A stretch of 64,000 nucleotides of DNA from Spirosoma sp. KCTC 42546 (lineage in GTDB: Bacteria; Bacteroidota; Bacteroidia; Cytophagales; Spirosomataceae), in contig NZ_CP041360.1 of the NCBI RefSeq assembly GCF_006965485.1, positions 1,426,001-1,490,000 of the forward strand, read 5' to 3'. Positions 20,287 through 28,525 of this stretch are shown piece after piece (positions within the stretch are counted from its first letter, which is position 1; each line of letters begins with the position of its first letter). The translations under genes and the position numbers were made by a program. The notes below the pieces were generated by a model. It had not been told where the DNA came from, did not search any database, and saw nothing but the letters and a program-made list of their open reading frames with translations.

Positions 20287-20781
20287 ATGCGACATTCTAT
20301 ACGATTAGTACTAATTCCGGTTGTTGTTGGATGGCTTCTGGGTGGGTGTTCCGAGAAAATAGAGCCTAAACCTGCTACCTACAGCCAGTTGCTGACGGGC
20401 ACCGACAAGAAAACCTGGAAAATGGTTTCTTTACAGGTTATTGACGATGGTAATGCGTCGAGTGTTATTCCTGTGGCTCAGCTCAATGCCGACCCATGTG
20501 TTAAGGATGATCTACTTACGTTCTATGCTGATGCTGAGCATAAGCTTGAGGCTAGTGAAGGGGCCACATCATGTCAATTAGGTGCGCCTGATATCTACCT
20601 GACTGATGACTGGACAATAGTCAACGCAACGGCTTCCATAACGTTTTATATTCCATTATTTGATGGCAAATATATTGCAACGATCAAAAACCTGACCGCT
20701 ACCGTATTAACTATTGAGCTGTACTTTGGCGATATTAACGCAAGTTACCGTGTGACTTTTAACTCGACTACTTCCAAATAG
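20287..20781 (+). CDS. Small lipoprotein of the peptidase operon
   Basis: A 164-residue lipoprotein with lipobox LLGGC. The body is beta-rich with a KTWKMVSLQV strand and a single DDLLTFYAD element, reminiscent of the small lipocalin-like lipoproteins common in Bacteroidota. I do not recognise a specific function. It lies 4 bp before the metalloprotease, so expression is surely coupled. An accessory binding, folding or inhibitor role is possible but nothing in the sequence decides. Confidence 0.75.
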   Translation: MRHSIRLVLIPVVVGWLLGGCSEKIEPKPATYSQLLTGTDKKTWKMVSLQVIDDGNASSVIPVAQLNADPCVKDDLLTFYADAEHKLEASEGATSCQLGAPDIYLTDDWTIVNATASITFYIPLFDGKYIATIKNLTATVLTIELYFGDINASYRVTFNSTTSK

Positions 20782-20785
20782 GCGT

Positions 20786-23161
20786 ATGTTCCGACGTTTA
20801 CTCTTCGTTTTATTATGCGTTCTGTTGCACCAGACGCTACACGCTCAAACACCCATTAAACGGGCTGAGCAGTGTGCTACTATGGAAATGGATAGCCTGC
20901 TGCGGGTGAAATACCCGCAATTGGGAACGCTCAACCAGTTTGAACAGGCTTTGCAGCAGAAAATGCTTGAGTTCAAAAAGCAATTGGCCAATGGCCGGGC
21001 GCCAGCAGCAACCGTTATTACCATTCCGGTTATTGTACACGTTGTTCACAATGGCGAAACGGTTGGTTCGGGCCGTAATATCAGTCTGGCGCAAGTACAG
21101 TCACAACTAGCCGTTTTGAATGAGGATTTCCGACGTAAGGTGGGTACGCATGGCTTCAATGATAACCCGGTTGGGGCTGATATCGAGATTGAATTTTGCC
21201 CGGCAGTCGTTAATCAGCAGGGGCAACCGCTGGCCGAACCCGGTATTGATCGGTATAATGGCAACCGGGCTAACTGGACTAAGAATGACATCGACGGCGT
21301 ATTGAAGCCCAGTACCTACTGGAATCCCGACAAATATTACAATATATGGGTTGTTGATATCAGTGACCCATCCATAAACGGGCAGTTGTTAGGTTATGCA
21401 CAGTTTCCAGTCCAGTCGAATCTGCCGGGAATTCCATCTGGTGGCCCTGCTAGTACCGATGGAGTTGTGATCTATTACAGAGCATTTGGGAGTGTAGAAA
21501 AAGGTACTTTCCCTGTACTTCAGTCGCCCTTCAATTTAGGTCGGACATTAAGTCACGAAACCGGCCACTGGCTGGGTTTGCGCCACATTTGGGGTGATTC
21601 CAATTGTGGTGATGACTTCTGTGCCGATACACCCCCTCAGGCTTCGGAGAGCAGTGGTTGTCAGATAGGTCGGGTAAGTTGTGGAACCACGAACATGGTA
21701 CAGAACTACATGGATTATTCCAACGATGCCTGCTTTAATATATTCACGATCAACCAAAAAGACCGCATTCGGGCCGTTATGGCTATTAGCCCCCGTCGGC
21801 TTAGCCTGCTATCGTCTAATGTGTGCGGAACGCAGGTTGCCACACGTCCCACATCGAACTTCCGGACCGATAACCAACTGGTATTGTTAGGTGGTCAGGT
21901 TAAATTTAACGATTTGTCAGACGGATTTCCAACCGCCTGGAGTTGGACGTTTGAAGGCGGCACACCTGCCACCTCCACCGATCAAAACCCGACAGTGATC
22001 TATAATCAACCGGGGAAATTTAAAGTAACCCTGGTAACGTCGAACGCCGTTGGTACTTCTGACGCGCTGGTTCGTACCGAATACATCGAAGTACTGAACT
22101 CGGGTTTGTGCACCGACATAACTAATTTCAGCGGAACGCCCACTGTGTTGCGCGAAACCGGTGGAACGGGGTATGTATCAGGCCAGAATAGCCATAAGAC
22201 TCAAGCGGTTTCGGAGTTCTTTGCCAATAAACTGAGCTATACTAATCTGGCAGGAGCATCGCTGAAATTTGGTGTGGCTAAAGCTGCCAAGGGCGCAACT
22301 ACTGAGTCTGTAGTAACCGTGACAGTATGGAACGGACGTGGTTTTCAGGGTGGCCCAGGCGCTATTTTGGGGCAGAAAGATGTTCCGTTAAAGGATATTC
22401 TGGCCGATGTGGTAAATAACCGGGCAACCACTGTTACGTTCGACAAGAACGTTCCGGTTAGTGGTCTGCCTTTCCATATTGGTATTTTGCTGCCTTATGC
22501 CTCGGGCGATACCGTTGCCCTGGTGACCACGGCAAATGGGCAATCGCTGGATGCGACCTCCTGGCGGCAAAATAGTCAGGGAAACTGGCTCCGCTATGCG
22601 GATAGTCTGGGCTTGAACGTAGCGCATAATATCACGGGTCGCGTTGGGCAGAAATTGTCGGTACAGGTTGCGGCATCATCCATTTTTATCAACCCAGGGC
22701 AGACCGTAACGCTCAATGCCCGTGGGGCCAGCATTTTCACCTGGACAGGTACGGGACTTAACTCAACCCTGGGGGCGCAGGTAGTGGCCTCTCCAACGCA
22801 AACCACCTCCTATACCGTATCGGGTTCGGGAACGGATTTGTGCAGCACATCGGCTGTGGTGACCATCAATGTGCGAACGGGAACTGTAACCGCCACAACG
22901 CCACTGGCCGAGCAAGCTTTACAGGTAAACCCTAACCCCAGCGATGGGCAGATGAATATCTCCTTCAGTAGTCCACTCCGGGGAGCACTCCTATTAGGCA
23001 TCCGCAACGTAAACGGAGCTGAATTGCTACGGCAAAATCATCAGAAAACGACGGATACCTTCCAGCAATCTATCGACCTTAAAACCGCCCCGCCTGGTGT
23101 GTATTTTGTGGAGATCAGTATAGGCGAGCAGGTATTTAGGAAACGGGTGGTGAAGCAGTAA
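20786..23161 (+). CDS. Secreted M43-family zinc metalloprotease with PKD domain and T9SS C-terminal domain
   Basis: A 791-residue secreted protease. After a signal peptide (cleavage near LHAQ) and a short propeptide-like region, the catalytic domain carries HETGHWLGLRH (zinc ligands His257, His261, His267; general base Glu258) and a Met-turn NYMDYS near 312, the pattern of cytophagalysin/pappalysin-type M43 metzincins. A PKD beta-sandwich spans about 345-435, and a region of about 440-690 includes a jelly-roll-like part. The end from about 705 is a type IX sorting domain (NPNPSDG start, GVYFVEI, final KRVVKQ). It should be exported through T9SS to hydrolyse extracellular protein for the SusCD pair at the head of the operon. 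The last 150 bp recur in degraded form at 23891-24043. Confidence 0.93.
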   Translation: MFRRLLFVLLCVLLHQTLHAQTPIKRAEQCATMEMDSLLRVKYPQLGTLNQFEQALQQKMLEFKKQLANGRAPAATVITIPVIVHVVHNGETVGSGRNISLAQVQSQLAVLNEDFRRKVGTHGFNDNPVGADIEIEFCPAVVNQQGQPLAEPGIDRYNGNRANWTKNDIDGVLKPSTYWNPDKYYNIWVVDISDPSINGQLLGYAQFPVQSNLPGIPSGGPASTDGVVIYYRAFGSVEKGTFPVLQSPFNLGRTLSHETGHWLGLRHIWGDSNCGDDFCADTPPQASESSGCQIGRVSCGTTNMVQNYMDYSNDACFNIFTINQKDRIRAVMAISPRRLSLLSSNVCGTQVATRPTSNFRTDNQLVLLGGQVKFNDLSDGFPTAWSWTFEGGTPATSTDQNPTVIYNQPGKFKVTLVTSNAVGTSDALVRTEYIEVLNSGLCTDITNFSGTPTVLRETGGTGYVSGQNSHKTQAVSEFFANKLSYTNLAGASLKFGVAKAAKGATTESVVTVTVWNGRGFQGGPGAILGQKDVPLKDILADVVNNRATTVTFDKNVPVSGLPFHIGILLPYASGDTVALVTTANGQSLDATSWRQNSQGNWLRYADSLGLNVAHNITGRVGQKLSVQVAASSIFINPGQTVTLNARGASIFTWTGTGLNSTLGAQVVASPTQTTSYTVSGSGTDLCSTSAVVTINVRTGTVTATTPLAEQALQVNPNPSDGQMNISFSSPLRGALLLGIRNVNGAELLRQNHQKTTDTFQQSIDLKTAPPGVYFVEISIGEQVFRKRVVKQ

Positions 23162-23200
23162 AAAGTAAGGGTCGGATTATTAAATCCGACCCTTACTTTT
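23161..23200. terminator. Long perfect hairpin terminator after the M43 protease
   Basis: 18-bp perfect arms (AAAAGTAAGGGTCGGATT and its complement) with an ATTA loop start at the last base of the protease stop codon. Flanking A and T runs make it bidirectional, so it can also stop transcription from the convergent toxin gene. Confidence 0.88.
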
Positions 23201-23229
23201 TATTGTTGGAGACAAAAAATACGTTGAAG

Positions 23230-23569
23230 TCAATCTTGGGTTTCGCTAGTAGCTAGTTCTTCTAGAAGGCTATTTAACACATTATCAGAAGTATCAGACT
23301 GTTCAGATTTGTTATAAATAGAAACCAGATAAACTATCTCTGCAATTATTTTGACGCACGTAATAACTCTTGCTCCACCTTTTTTGCCTTTTCGATTTTA
23401 TGCCTAATCTGATTTTATAGAACCCATCCCGCATTGATGTTCCCAGAAAAGGATTCTCTTCCAGGTCATTGATCAACTGATGGATTTCGTCTTTCAGCGA
23501 ACGGAACTTCTTCTTCAGTCGTTTGGCTTCTCGCTCAAAATGGTCAATCGTCCGGACCTGATAACTCAT
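23230..23569 (-). pseudogene. RelE/ParE-type toxin, frameshifted
   Basis: The first 60 or so codons (MSYQVRTIDHFEREAKRLKK, then FRSLKDEIHQLINDLEENP) match ParE/RelE-superfamily mRNA interferase or gyrase-inhibitor toxins. The frame then continues with basic, unlikely residues to a stop at 23312. If one A of the AAAA run at 23389-23392 (TTTT on the plus strand) is removed, the frame reads KKGGARVITCVKIIAEIVYL and VSIYNKSEQSD and ends at 23230, restoring the conserved RVI...IYLVSIYDKSE core of this family. The whole locus is 340 nt, that is 113 codons plus one base. It may be a true inactivation, a sequencing error in a homopolymer, or a slippage site. The start overlaps the antitoxin stop as ATGA. 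Confidence 0.75.
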
Positions 23570-23784
23570 AATTCAGTCAAAAAGTCGCGGGCTGGGCGGC
23601 TTGGCTGTTTCCCTTTTTCAACCTGCCTCATTTCCTTCACTCCCCTACGAATATTGGTAATGACCTCTCCATCAGTGTCTTCGTCCAGTTCTGTTTCCTG
23701 AACTCTGACAAATGAAAAATGCTTGATAAGGTCTTTGAAGAACTTGAGCTTTTTATCGTCTATTTCTAACGTTATCGTTGCCAT
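23566..23784 (-). CDS. Antitoxin of the ParE-type module
   Basis: A 72-residue acidic protein with an N-terminal beta-strand (MATITLEIDDKKLKFFKDLI) followed by a charged helical region rich in Glu and Asp (ETELDEDTDGEV). It lies directly upstream of the toxin with a 4-bp ATGA overlap, the usual order of antitoxin then toxin. The pattern is like the small DUF2683-type antitoxins of Bacteroidota: a DNA-binding or dimerising N-terminus and a disordered C-terminus that wraps the toxin. With the toxin frameshifted, the antitoxin may be a free remnant. Confidence 0.7.
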   Translation of the reverse strand: MATITLEIDDKKLKFFKDLIKHFSFVRVQETELDEDTDGEVITNIRRGVKEMRQVEKGKQPSRPARDFLTEL

Positions 23785-23890
23785 TGTAGAGGTTTTATAA
23801 AATAACGTAAAAGCATATTACCTACAAACAAACCTTATACTCAGAGAGCGTCACCAAAGCCCTCCGCATGACTTGCTACCTGACATTTAT

Positions 23891-24043
23891 AATCTGACGC
23901 TGAGCTACTGCCACAAAGCCGTTAGAAAACGACCGACACCTTTTACCAATCACTTGATCTCAGAACTGCTGCATCCGGCGTGTATTTTGTCGAAATAAGT
24001 ATAGGGGGAGCAGGCGTTTAGGATGCGGGTGGTGAAGCGGTAA
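23891..24043 (+). pseudogene. Orphan, degraded copy of the M43 protease 3' end (T9SS domain)
   Basis: The stretch aligns with the last 150 bp of the metalloprotease at 23010-23161. It decodes as AELLPQSR, a stop, KTTDTFYQSLDLRTAASG then VYFVEISIG, a one-base insertion, and EQAFRMRVVKR before a stop, against KTTDTFQQSIDLKTAPPG then VYFVEISIG and EQVFRKRVVKQ in the intact gene. About three quarters of residues are identical. No upstream part of such a gene exists here; the toxin-antitoxin module sits in between. It is a displaced gene end or the last trace of a tandem paralogue. Confidence 0.8.
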
Positions 24044-24141
24044 AAAATAGTTGAGCTGAACTAACCAGAAAGAATGTACTGGAGCCAATAAACTAGTGAT
24101 TCTTGTCTATCATGCCTGGATTAGGGGATGTAAATAGTTCA

Positions 24142-24279
24142 TATCCATGAAGGATTACTAATGTCCATAGGATTCCAGAAAATGAAACTCCCAAGATATA
24201 ACCAGCTTAAAAGAACCGCTAAGTAGCTTAGTTTCTCCAGAGGTGATCCTACAAATACGGCTGCCGTAGCTAAATACGA
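24142..24279 (-). pseudogene. Possible relic of a membrane protein C-terminus
   Basis: A 46-codon open stretch on the minus strand, bounded by stops and lacking a start, reads as a hydrophobic helix (AVLLSWLYLGSFIFW) followed by NPMDISNPSWI and a stop. It starts just past the end of the glycosyltransferase in another frame. It looks coding but matches no family I recognise. Confidence 0.3.
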
Positions 24280-24286
24280 CTATTTT

Positions 24287-25144
24287 TTAATTGAACGACT
24301 TCTTGGTATCGTGAGGAGGATGAGGTGTTAAATAGGACAAAGCACGGTTTAACTCCCGATGGATTCGTATTTTTAGGCACTGCCACAGTGTGCCATCTCG
24401 TAGCAACGTGCGGGGAGCTGTCCAGACCCGCGCTGAGCGAGTTCTCATTTGTACGACCCTACCGTATTGCATCATATCAAAACACAACCGGCCTTCGTCT
24501 CCTCGAAGGTTTGTCTGAATATAGCCGGCTCTCAACCCTGCTTCTCGTATATACCCCATACTGATACCATACGAATTAAGATACGGACGTTTATAGTGCC
24601 GAAACTCAGCAATAACATCTTTCAGTGTTTCATATACTAAGAATTGCCACCTTGGTATTTCGGGTAAAGCAATAAAGGAATAACGTCCGTAAACACAGAC
24701 TACATCGGGTTGTTGAAGTTTTTTCATCATTTCATCCAGCCAATTTGGTGGATAAAGGCAGTCCGCGTCTGCTAGCAAGATATACTTGCCGATTGCCATT
24801 TCCTGGCCTAATTGACGAGCTGGACCCCAACCCTGGATAGGTTGAAAAAAACGCTTAACATGCAGTTTCTCGATAGTCTCCTGTGTTTTGTCAGTTGAGT
24901 TATTATTGATGGCAACAATTTCAAATGGAATATCTGTAGTCAGGCTTGAAAGTGTACTTATAGCACGAAGAATATTAATTTCTTCATTGTAGGCTATGAC
25001 AATGATAGACACGAGTGGTTTCGTACTAATTCGTTCATCAAGACGCGAATTTATGGAATCGAACAGGTGTAGTGGAACTTGATCAAGGTTACGAAATGGA
25101 TATTCATATTGTTTTATCCATTCAGGATTTGAGAGAATTTTCAT
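24287..25144 (-). CDS. Glycosyltransferase family 2 protein
   Basis: A 285-residue soluble GT-A-fold enzyme. The nucleotide-sugar-binding region has the typical VSIIVIAYNEEINILRAI strand-loop at about 46-63, the NNNSTDKT motif near 81-88 and the metal-binding DAD at 126-128 (LLADADCLYPP). A downstream GDEGRL motif at about 214-219 contains the acidic residue expected of an inverting GT2. It transfers a sugar from an NDP-sugar to an unknown acceptor. It stands alone, with no polysaccharide cluster beside it, after a long AT-rich region, and could be transferred DNA. The long basic C-terminus may be membrane-associating. Confidence 0.9.
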   Translation of the reverse strand: MKILSNPEWIKQYEYPFRNLDQVPLHLFDSINSRLDERISTKPLVSIIVIAYNEEINILRAISTLSSLTTDIPFEIVAINNNSTDKTQETIEKLHVKRFFQPIQGWGPARQLGQEMAIGKYILLADADCLYPPNWLDEMMKKLQQPDVVCVYGRYSFIALPEIPRWQFLVYETLKDVIAEFRHYKRPYLNSYGISMGYIREAGLRAGYIQTNLRGDEGRLCFDMMQYGRVVQMRTRSARVWTAPRTLLRDGTLWQCLKIRIHRELNRALSYLTPHPPHDTKKSFN

Positions 25145-26020
25145 AAAAATATGGGTAGAATTTGCTCGCGCTATTCAATCAGCTTGAGCAGGTATTTATC
25201 TAAAAATATATATTAGACTACTAAGTGAGCTGAACGTAACTTATCTTTTACAGTAGCCTTGCATGATGGGTAAATTGTGTCGAAAATTTCTGTAAATAGC
25301 TAGTTGTATAATTTATAAAATATGAGCAATAAAAAGTTTTCTATAGCTTAGATAGTGCTATAATTTATAGATATAGGTGGTGTTTTGTTTATAAAATAGA
25401 AGGTTTTGTGTCTTATATTTTTACATTATATTGTTTTGAAAATATGTTACTTAATTGATTTACATTCAGTAAATTATAAATTTTACTGACTGATTTATAA
25501 ATAAGTTAATTTGTAGATTTGTCGACTTTTATTATACCTGCATATATGGTTGCTATATTTTTAATGTTATGTATTAATAGCTATAGAAGATACCTAAATT
25601 GTAAGTATTTAAATTTATATGCATTTGAATTTTCACTTTGGTACTTGTGAAAATAAATTGTTATTATATATTGAAATTTATAGCTGCCTGATTTTAATGT
25701 AGACTTATTTCTGCTACTATTTTTTGTGATAATATAGTTTTAGTATTATTGTTGTTGTGCTATTTTGATTAACCTATTATTTGTAAAACTATTCAATTAG
25801 TATTAATTTATAGTTGTAAGTAAACGGAGACATTGAATGGGATGCGACGGGAAAATTACTATGTCCAGGCTCTATAGCGCAGTGGCTTATCCATGAAGAT
25901 AAGTACTTTTGATAATGGGCTAGTATTCACCCATCATTTAGTCATTGCGTATCAACAAACGGTTCTGAGTCAGGTAAAAACAGCACAGCTGTTAGTTTGA
26001 CTGACCTTACTTTTATATAT
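25145..26020. other. AT-rich intergenic island
   Basis: About 875 bp with no credible gene on either strand. Most of 25190-25800 is strongly AT-rich, clearly unlike the roughly half-GC surroundings. It has no long repeats. The last 170 bp return to normal composition and hold a -7 promoter element for the cyanophycinase gene. Confidence 0.6.
25904..25911 (+). promoter_or_regulatory. Candidate -7 element for the cyanophycinase gene
   Basis: TACTTTTG matches TAnnTTTG exactly, 110 bp before the ATG. At 19 bp upstream there is GTG rather than TTG. Confidence 0.4.
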
Positions 26021-27085
26021 ATGCTCAATAAGTCAATTAACACACTATTTGGTTTTTTCGCCTGTGTCCTAGTCAGTCCTAATCAACCAAATTTGGCTGT
26101 TGCCCCTAAACGCTCGTATACATCCTGGATTGTAGGTGATACGTCTGATGCAAAACGACAGCCGCTTGGTGGGGTGGTATTAGCGGGTGGAAGTACAGAT
26201 GTTGATGCGGCAATGCGCTGGTTTCTGCGACAGTCGGGTGGTGGCGATGTGCTGATTCTTCGGGCATCAGGGAGTGATGGGTATAATGAGTACCTCTACC
26301 GGAAGTTAGGCGAGGCTGTTAATTCGGTTGAGACAATTTTGTTGAGAGATCGGGCCTCGTCAAATGATTCAGTCCTTATTCGTAAAATTCGTCAGGCCGA
26401 AGCTATCTTCTTTGCCGGTGGTGATCAGGCTAATTACGTTAACTTTTGGCAGGGTACACCCGTCGCCGATGCCGTGAACGAGCGTATTAAGGCGGGCGCT
26501 GTTGTAGGAGGGACGAGTGCGGGTTGCGGTATTCTGGGGCAAACCTACTTTTCGGCCATCGAAGGAAGCGTGACCTCCGAAGAAGCCCTGGCGAATCCTT
26601 ACGACAAACGCGTGGATATTCGTCGGGATGATTTTTTGAAACAACCGCTGCTGGATAATACTCTAACCGATATGCATTACAGTGCCCGCAACCGGCAAGG
26701 CCGCCATCTGGCATTTATGGCCCGTGCCGCAACAGATTGGGCTATCCGACCGCGCGGTATTGGCATCGATGAAAAAACGGCCGTTTGTGTTACACCCGAT
26801 GGAAACGTTATGGTGTTTGGACTGGGGAATGCCTACTTTCTACAAATGACTAGGAAGAAACCTGAGGTATGTACGCAAAATCAATCGTTATCCTGGAACC
26901 GGAAAGGGAAAGCGGTACAAGTAGTAACTATTGCTGGGTCGATTGATGGTGCCAAAGGGTTTAATTTGACGTCGTTTCAGCCGACCACGAAAGCAAAAAA
27001 AGAGTACTGGTATGTTCATTCGGGCACGCTGGCGCGGGTATTTATCCGTGCCAGCGTACGCACAAAAAACGGGCGAATCCAATAG
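26021..27085 (+). CDS. Cyanophycinase-like serine peptidase (family S51), exported
   Basis: A 354-residue S51-type peptidase. Diagnostic features are LGGVVLAGGSTDVDAAM near 49-65, the FAGGDQ motif at about 131-136 and the nucleophile loop GGTSAG with Ser166. Cyanophycinases cut multi-L-arginyl-poly-aspartate to beta-Asp-Arg dipeptides. An N-terminal hydrophobic stretch ending LAVA suggests export, as in extracellular cyanophycinases of bacteria that feed on the polymer. No cyanophycin synthetase is present in the window. The ATG at 26021 is preferred over a TTG at 25997. The stop codon lies in the loop of the terminator hairpin. A related S51 dipeptidase activity is possible. Confidence 0.88.
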   Translation: MLNKSINTLFGFFACVLVSPNQPNLAVAPKRSYTSWIVGDTSDAKRQPLGGVVLAGGSTDVDAAMRWFLRQSGGGDVLILRASGSDGYNEYLYRKLGEAVNSVETILLRDRASSNDSVLIRKIRQAEAIFFAGGDQANYVNFWQGTPVADAVNERIKAGAVVGGTSAGCGILGQTYFSAIEGSVTSEEALANPYDKRVDIRRDDFLKQPLLDNTLTDMHYSARNRQGRHLAFMARAATDWAIRPRGIGIDEKTAVCVTPDGNVMVFGLGNAYFLQMTRKKPEVCTQNQSLSWNRKGKAVQVVTIAGSIDGAKGFNLTSFQPTTKAKKEYWYVHSGTLARVFIRASVRTKNGRIQ

Positions 27086-27104
27086 GTGGATTCGCCCGTT
27101 TTTT
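27064..27104. terminator. Bidirectional hairpin terminator between cyanophycinase and SusD copy 4
   Basis: Perfect 17-bp arms (AAAAAACGGGCGAATCC and its complement) enclose a 7-nt loop that contains the cyanophycinase TAG stop. A and T runs on both sides allow termination from both converging genes. Confidence 0.88.
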
Positions 27105-27126
27105 AATTGAGAACCAAGTCTGACGA

Positions 27127-28476
27127 TTAATATCCTGGATTCTGAACCAGCTTTTTGTTGGTGTCGATCTCCCGTTGTGGGATGGGCAGAACTAGGTTGT
27201 TAGCGTTGTAAGCCACTGTGCCTACGGTACCCGCTGTGCGTTTGATATCAGGAAGTTGCTGACCTTCGAAGGCTAACTCAAGTCGACGCTCCAGCAGAAT
27301 GGCTGCCAGATCGACCGTTGTTAAGGGAGCGGCCTTGGCGCGCGCGCGAATCAGGTTTACATCGGCAAGTGGCGTTGCGCCCGTAGTAGTACCCAAACGG
27401 AGGTTAGCTTCCGCACGAACCAGGTACATTTCAGCCAGTCGAACGACGGGTACATCGCCATACTGATCGTTGAACTTACTGGTAAAGGTGTTCTGTCCAG
27501 CCGTGTTAAAGAAGGTACCCCGCACATCGCCAGTAGCGTACAACTGCCGGAATTTCGTTTGTACCCGTACATCGCCACGGCCCTGATTCAATGACGATGC
27601 ATAGAACGTATTCAGGTCGTTAGCGCCATCCTGGTCTGTAACAATAACCTTGAAAATAATCTCCGACTCGTTGGTGGCGTCGTTAAATACATCGGCAAAG
27701 TTATCTTCCAGTGCATAGGTGCCTGAGGTAATAACCCGATTGGCGGCATCACGAGCCGCTGTGTAGTTCTGCTGCTGTAGATAAACGCGGGCCAATATAG
27801 CTGCGGCAGCACCTTTTGTGGCAAAACCACTTCCGCCCGATTGTTCGGCTGGTAGCAAGCTTTCTGCTTTTGTAAGATCGTCTAACACCTGTGCATATAC
27901 TTCAGCAACTGTATTGCGGGCACGATAGTCAACATCTGTTACTGAGGTTGTTGGGGTCAGCACCAGTGGTACACCCGGATTGGCCGTTGCTGTACCGTCA
28001 TTCCAGCTTTTGCCGAAAGCCTTTACCAGCTCAAAATACAGGGCTCCCCTGATAAAACGGGCTTGTCCTTCCGTATTGCCCCGGTTGGTTTCTCCCACTT
28101 TAGCCAGAGCCGATAGGACGCTGTTCGCGCGGTTGATGGCATTGTAGCCATCCAGCCAGAAATCGCGGGTAACCGTGTTCGATGTCGTGACAGTCTTGCG
28201 CCAGATTTCGTCGATCGTAGCGTAAGTACCCCCAAAAAGGACATCTCGGTTATCGCCCATTAAATCGCCAATGTATTGAATGCCACCACCGTATAGGTTA
28301 ACATCACTAAGTCCATCGTAAGCGCCAATGAGGGTAATTTGTACGTCCTGTTCTGTATTTAACGCCTGACTCTGCTCAATACTCTGAGTCGGTACAACGT
28401 TCAGGCGGTTGTCGCAGGCCGTAATCAGCAAACTGACGGCTCCGGCGTATAACAAATATTTTATGGATGAATTCAT
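27127..28476 (-). CDS. SusD/RagB-family lipoprotein (copy 4)
   Basis: A 449-residue lipoprotein with lipobox LITAC. SusD hallmarks include GQARFIRGALYFELVKAFG, LAEMYLVRAEANLRLG and the closing LVQNPGY. The ATG at 28476 gives the lipoprotein signal MNSSIKYLLYAGAVSLLITAC; a much longer frame upstream overlaps the SusC and is rejected. It forms an operon with the SusC that ends 49 bp upstream. No degradative enzyme is adjacent except the convergent cyanophycinase, so an amino-acid polymer as substrate is only a guess. Confidence 0.95.
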   Translation of the reverse strand: MNSSIKYLLYAGAVSLLITACDNRLNVVPTQSIEQSQALNTEQDVQITLIGAYDGLSDVNLYGGGIQYIGDLMGDNRDVLFGGTYATIDEIWRKTVTTSNTVTRDFWLDGYNAINRANSVLSALAKVGETNRGNTEGQARFIRGALYFELVKAFGKSWNDGTATANPGVPLVLTPTTSVTDVDYRARNTVAEVYAQVLDDLTKAESLLPAEQSGGSGFATKGAAAAILARVYLQQQNYTAARDAANRVITSGTYALEDNFADVFNDATNESEIIFKVIVTDQDGANDLNTFYASSLNQGRGDVRVQTKFRQLYATGDVRGTFFNTAGQNTFTSKFNDQYGDVPVVRLAEMYLVRAEANLRLGTTTGATPLADVNLIRARAKAAPLTTVDLAAILLERRLELAFEGQQLPDIKRTAGTVGTVAYNANNLVLPIPQREIDTNKKLVQNPGY

Positions 28477-28525
28477 AGCAAAAAATGCGTTGAAAAGTCG
28501 TTGATAATTTGTTCCGAAGTGCTGA

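Noticed and set aside
25868..25960. tRNA-like bases (CTCTATAGCGCAGTGG)
   Set aside because: The D-loop-like start is not followed by a pairing anticodon arm, T-loop or acceptor stem.
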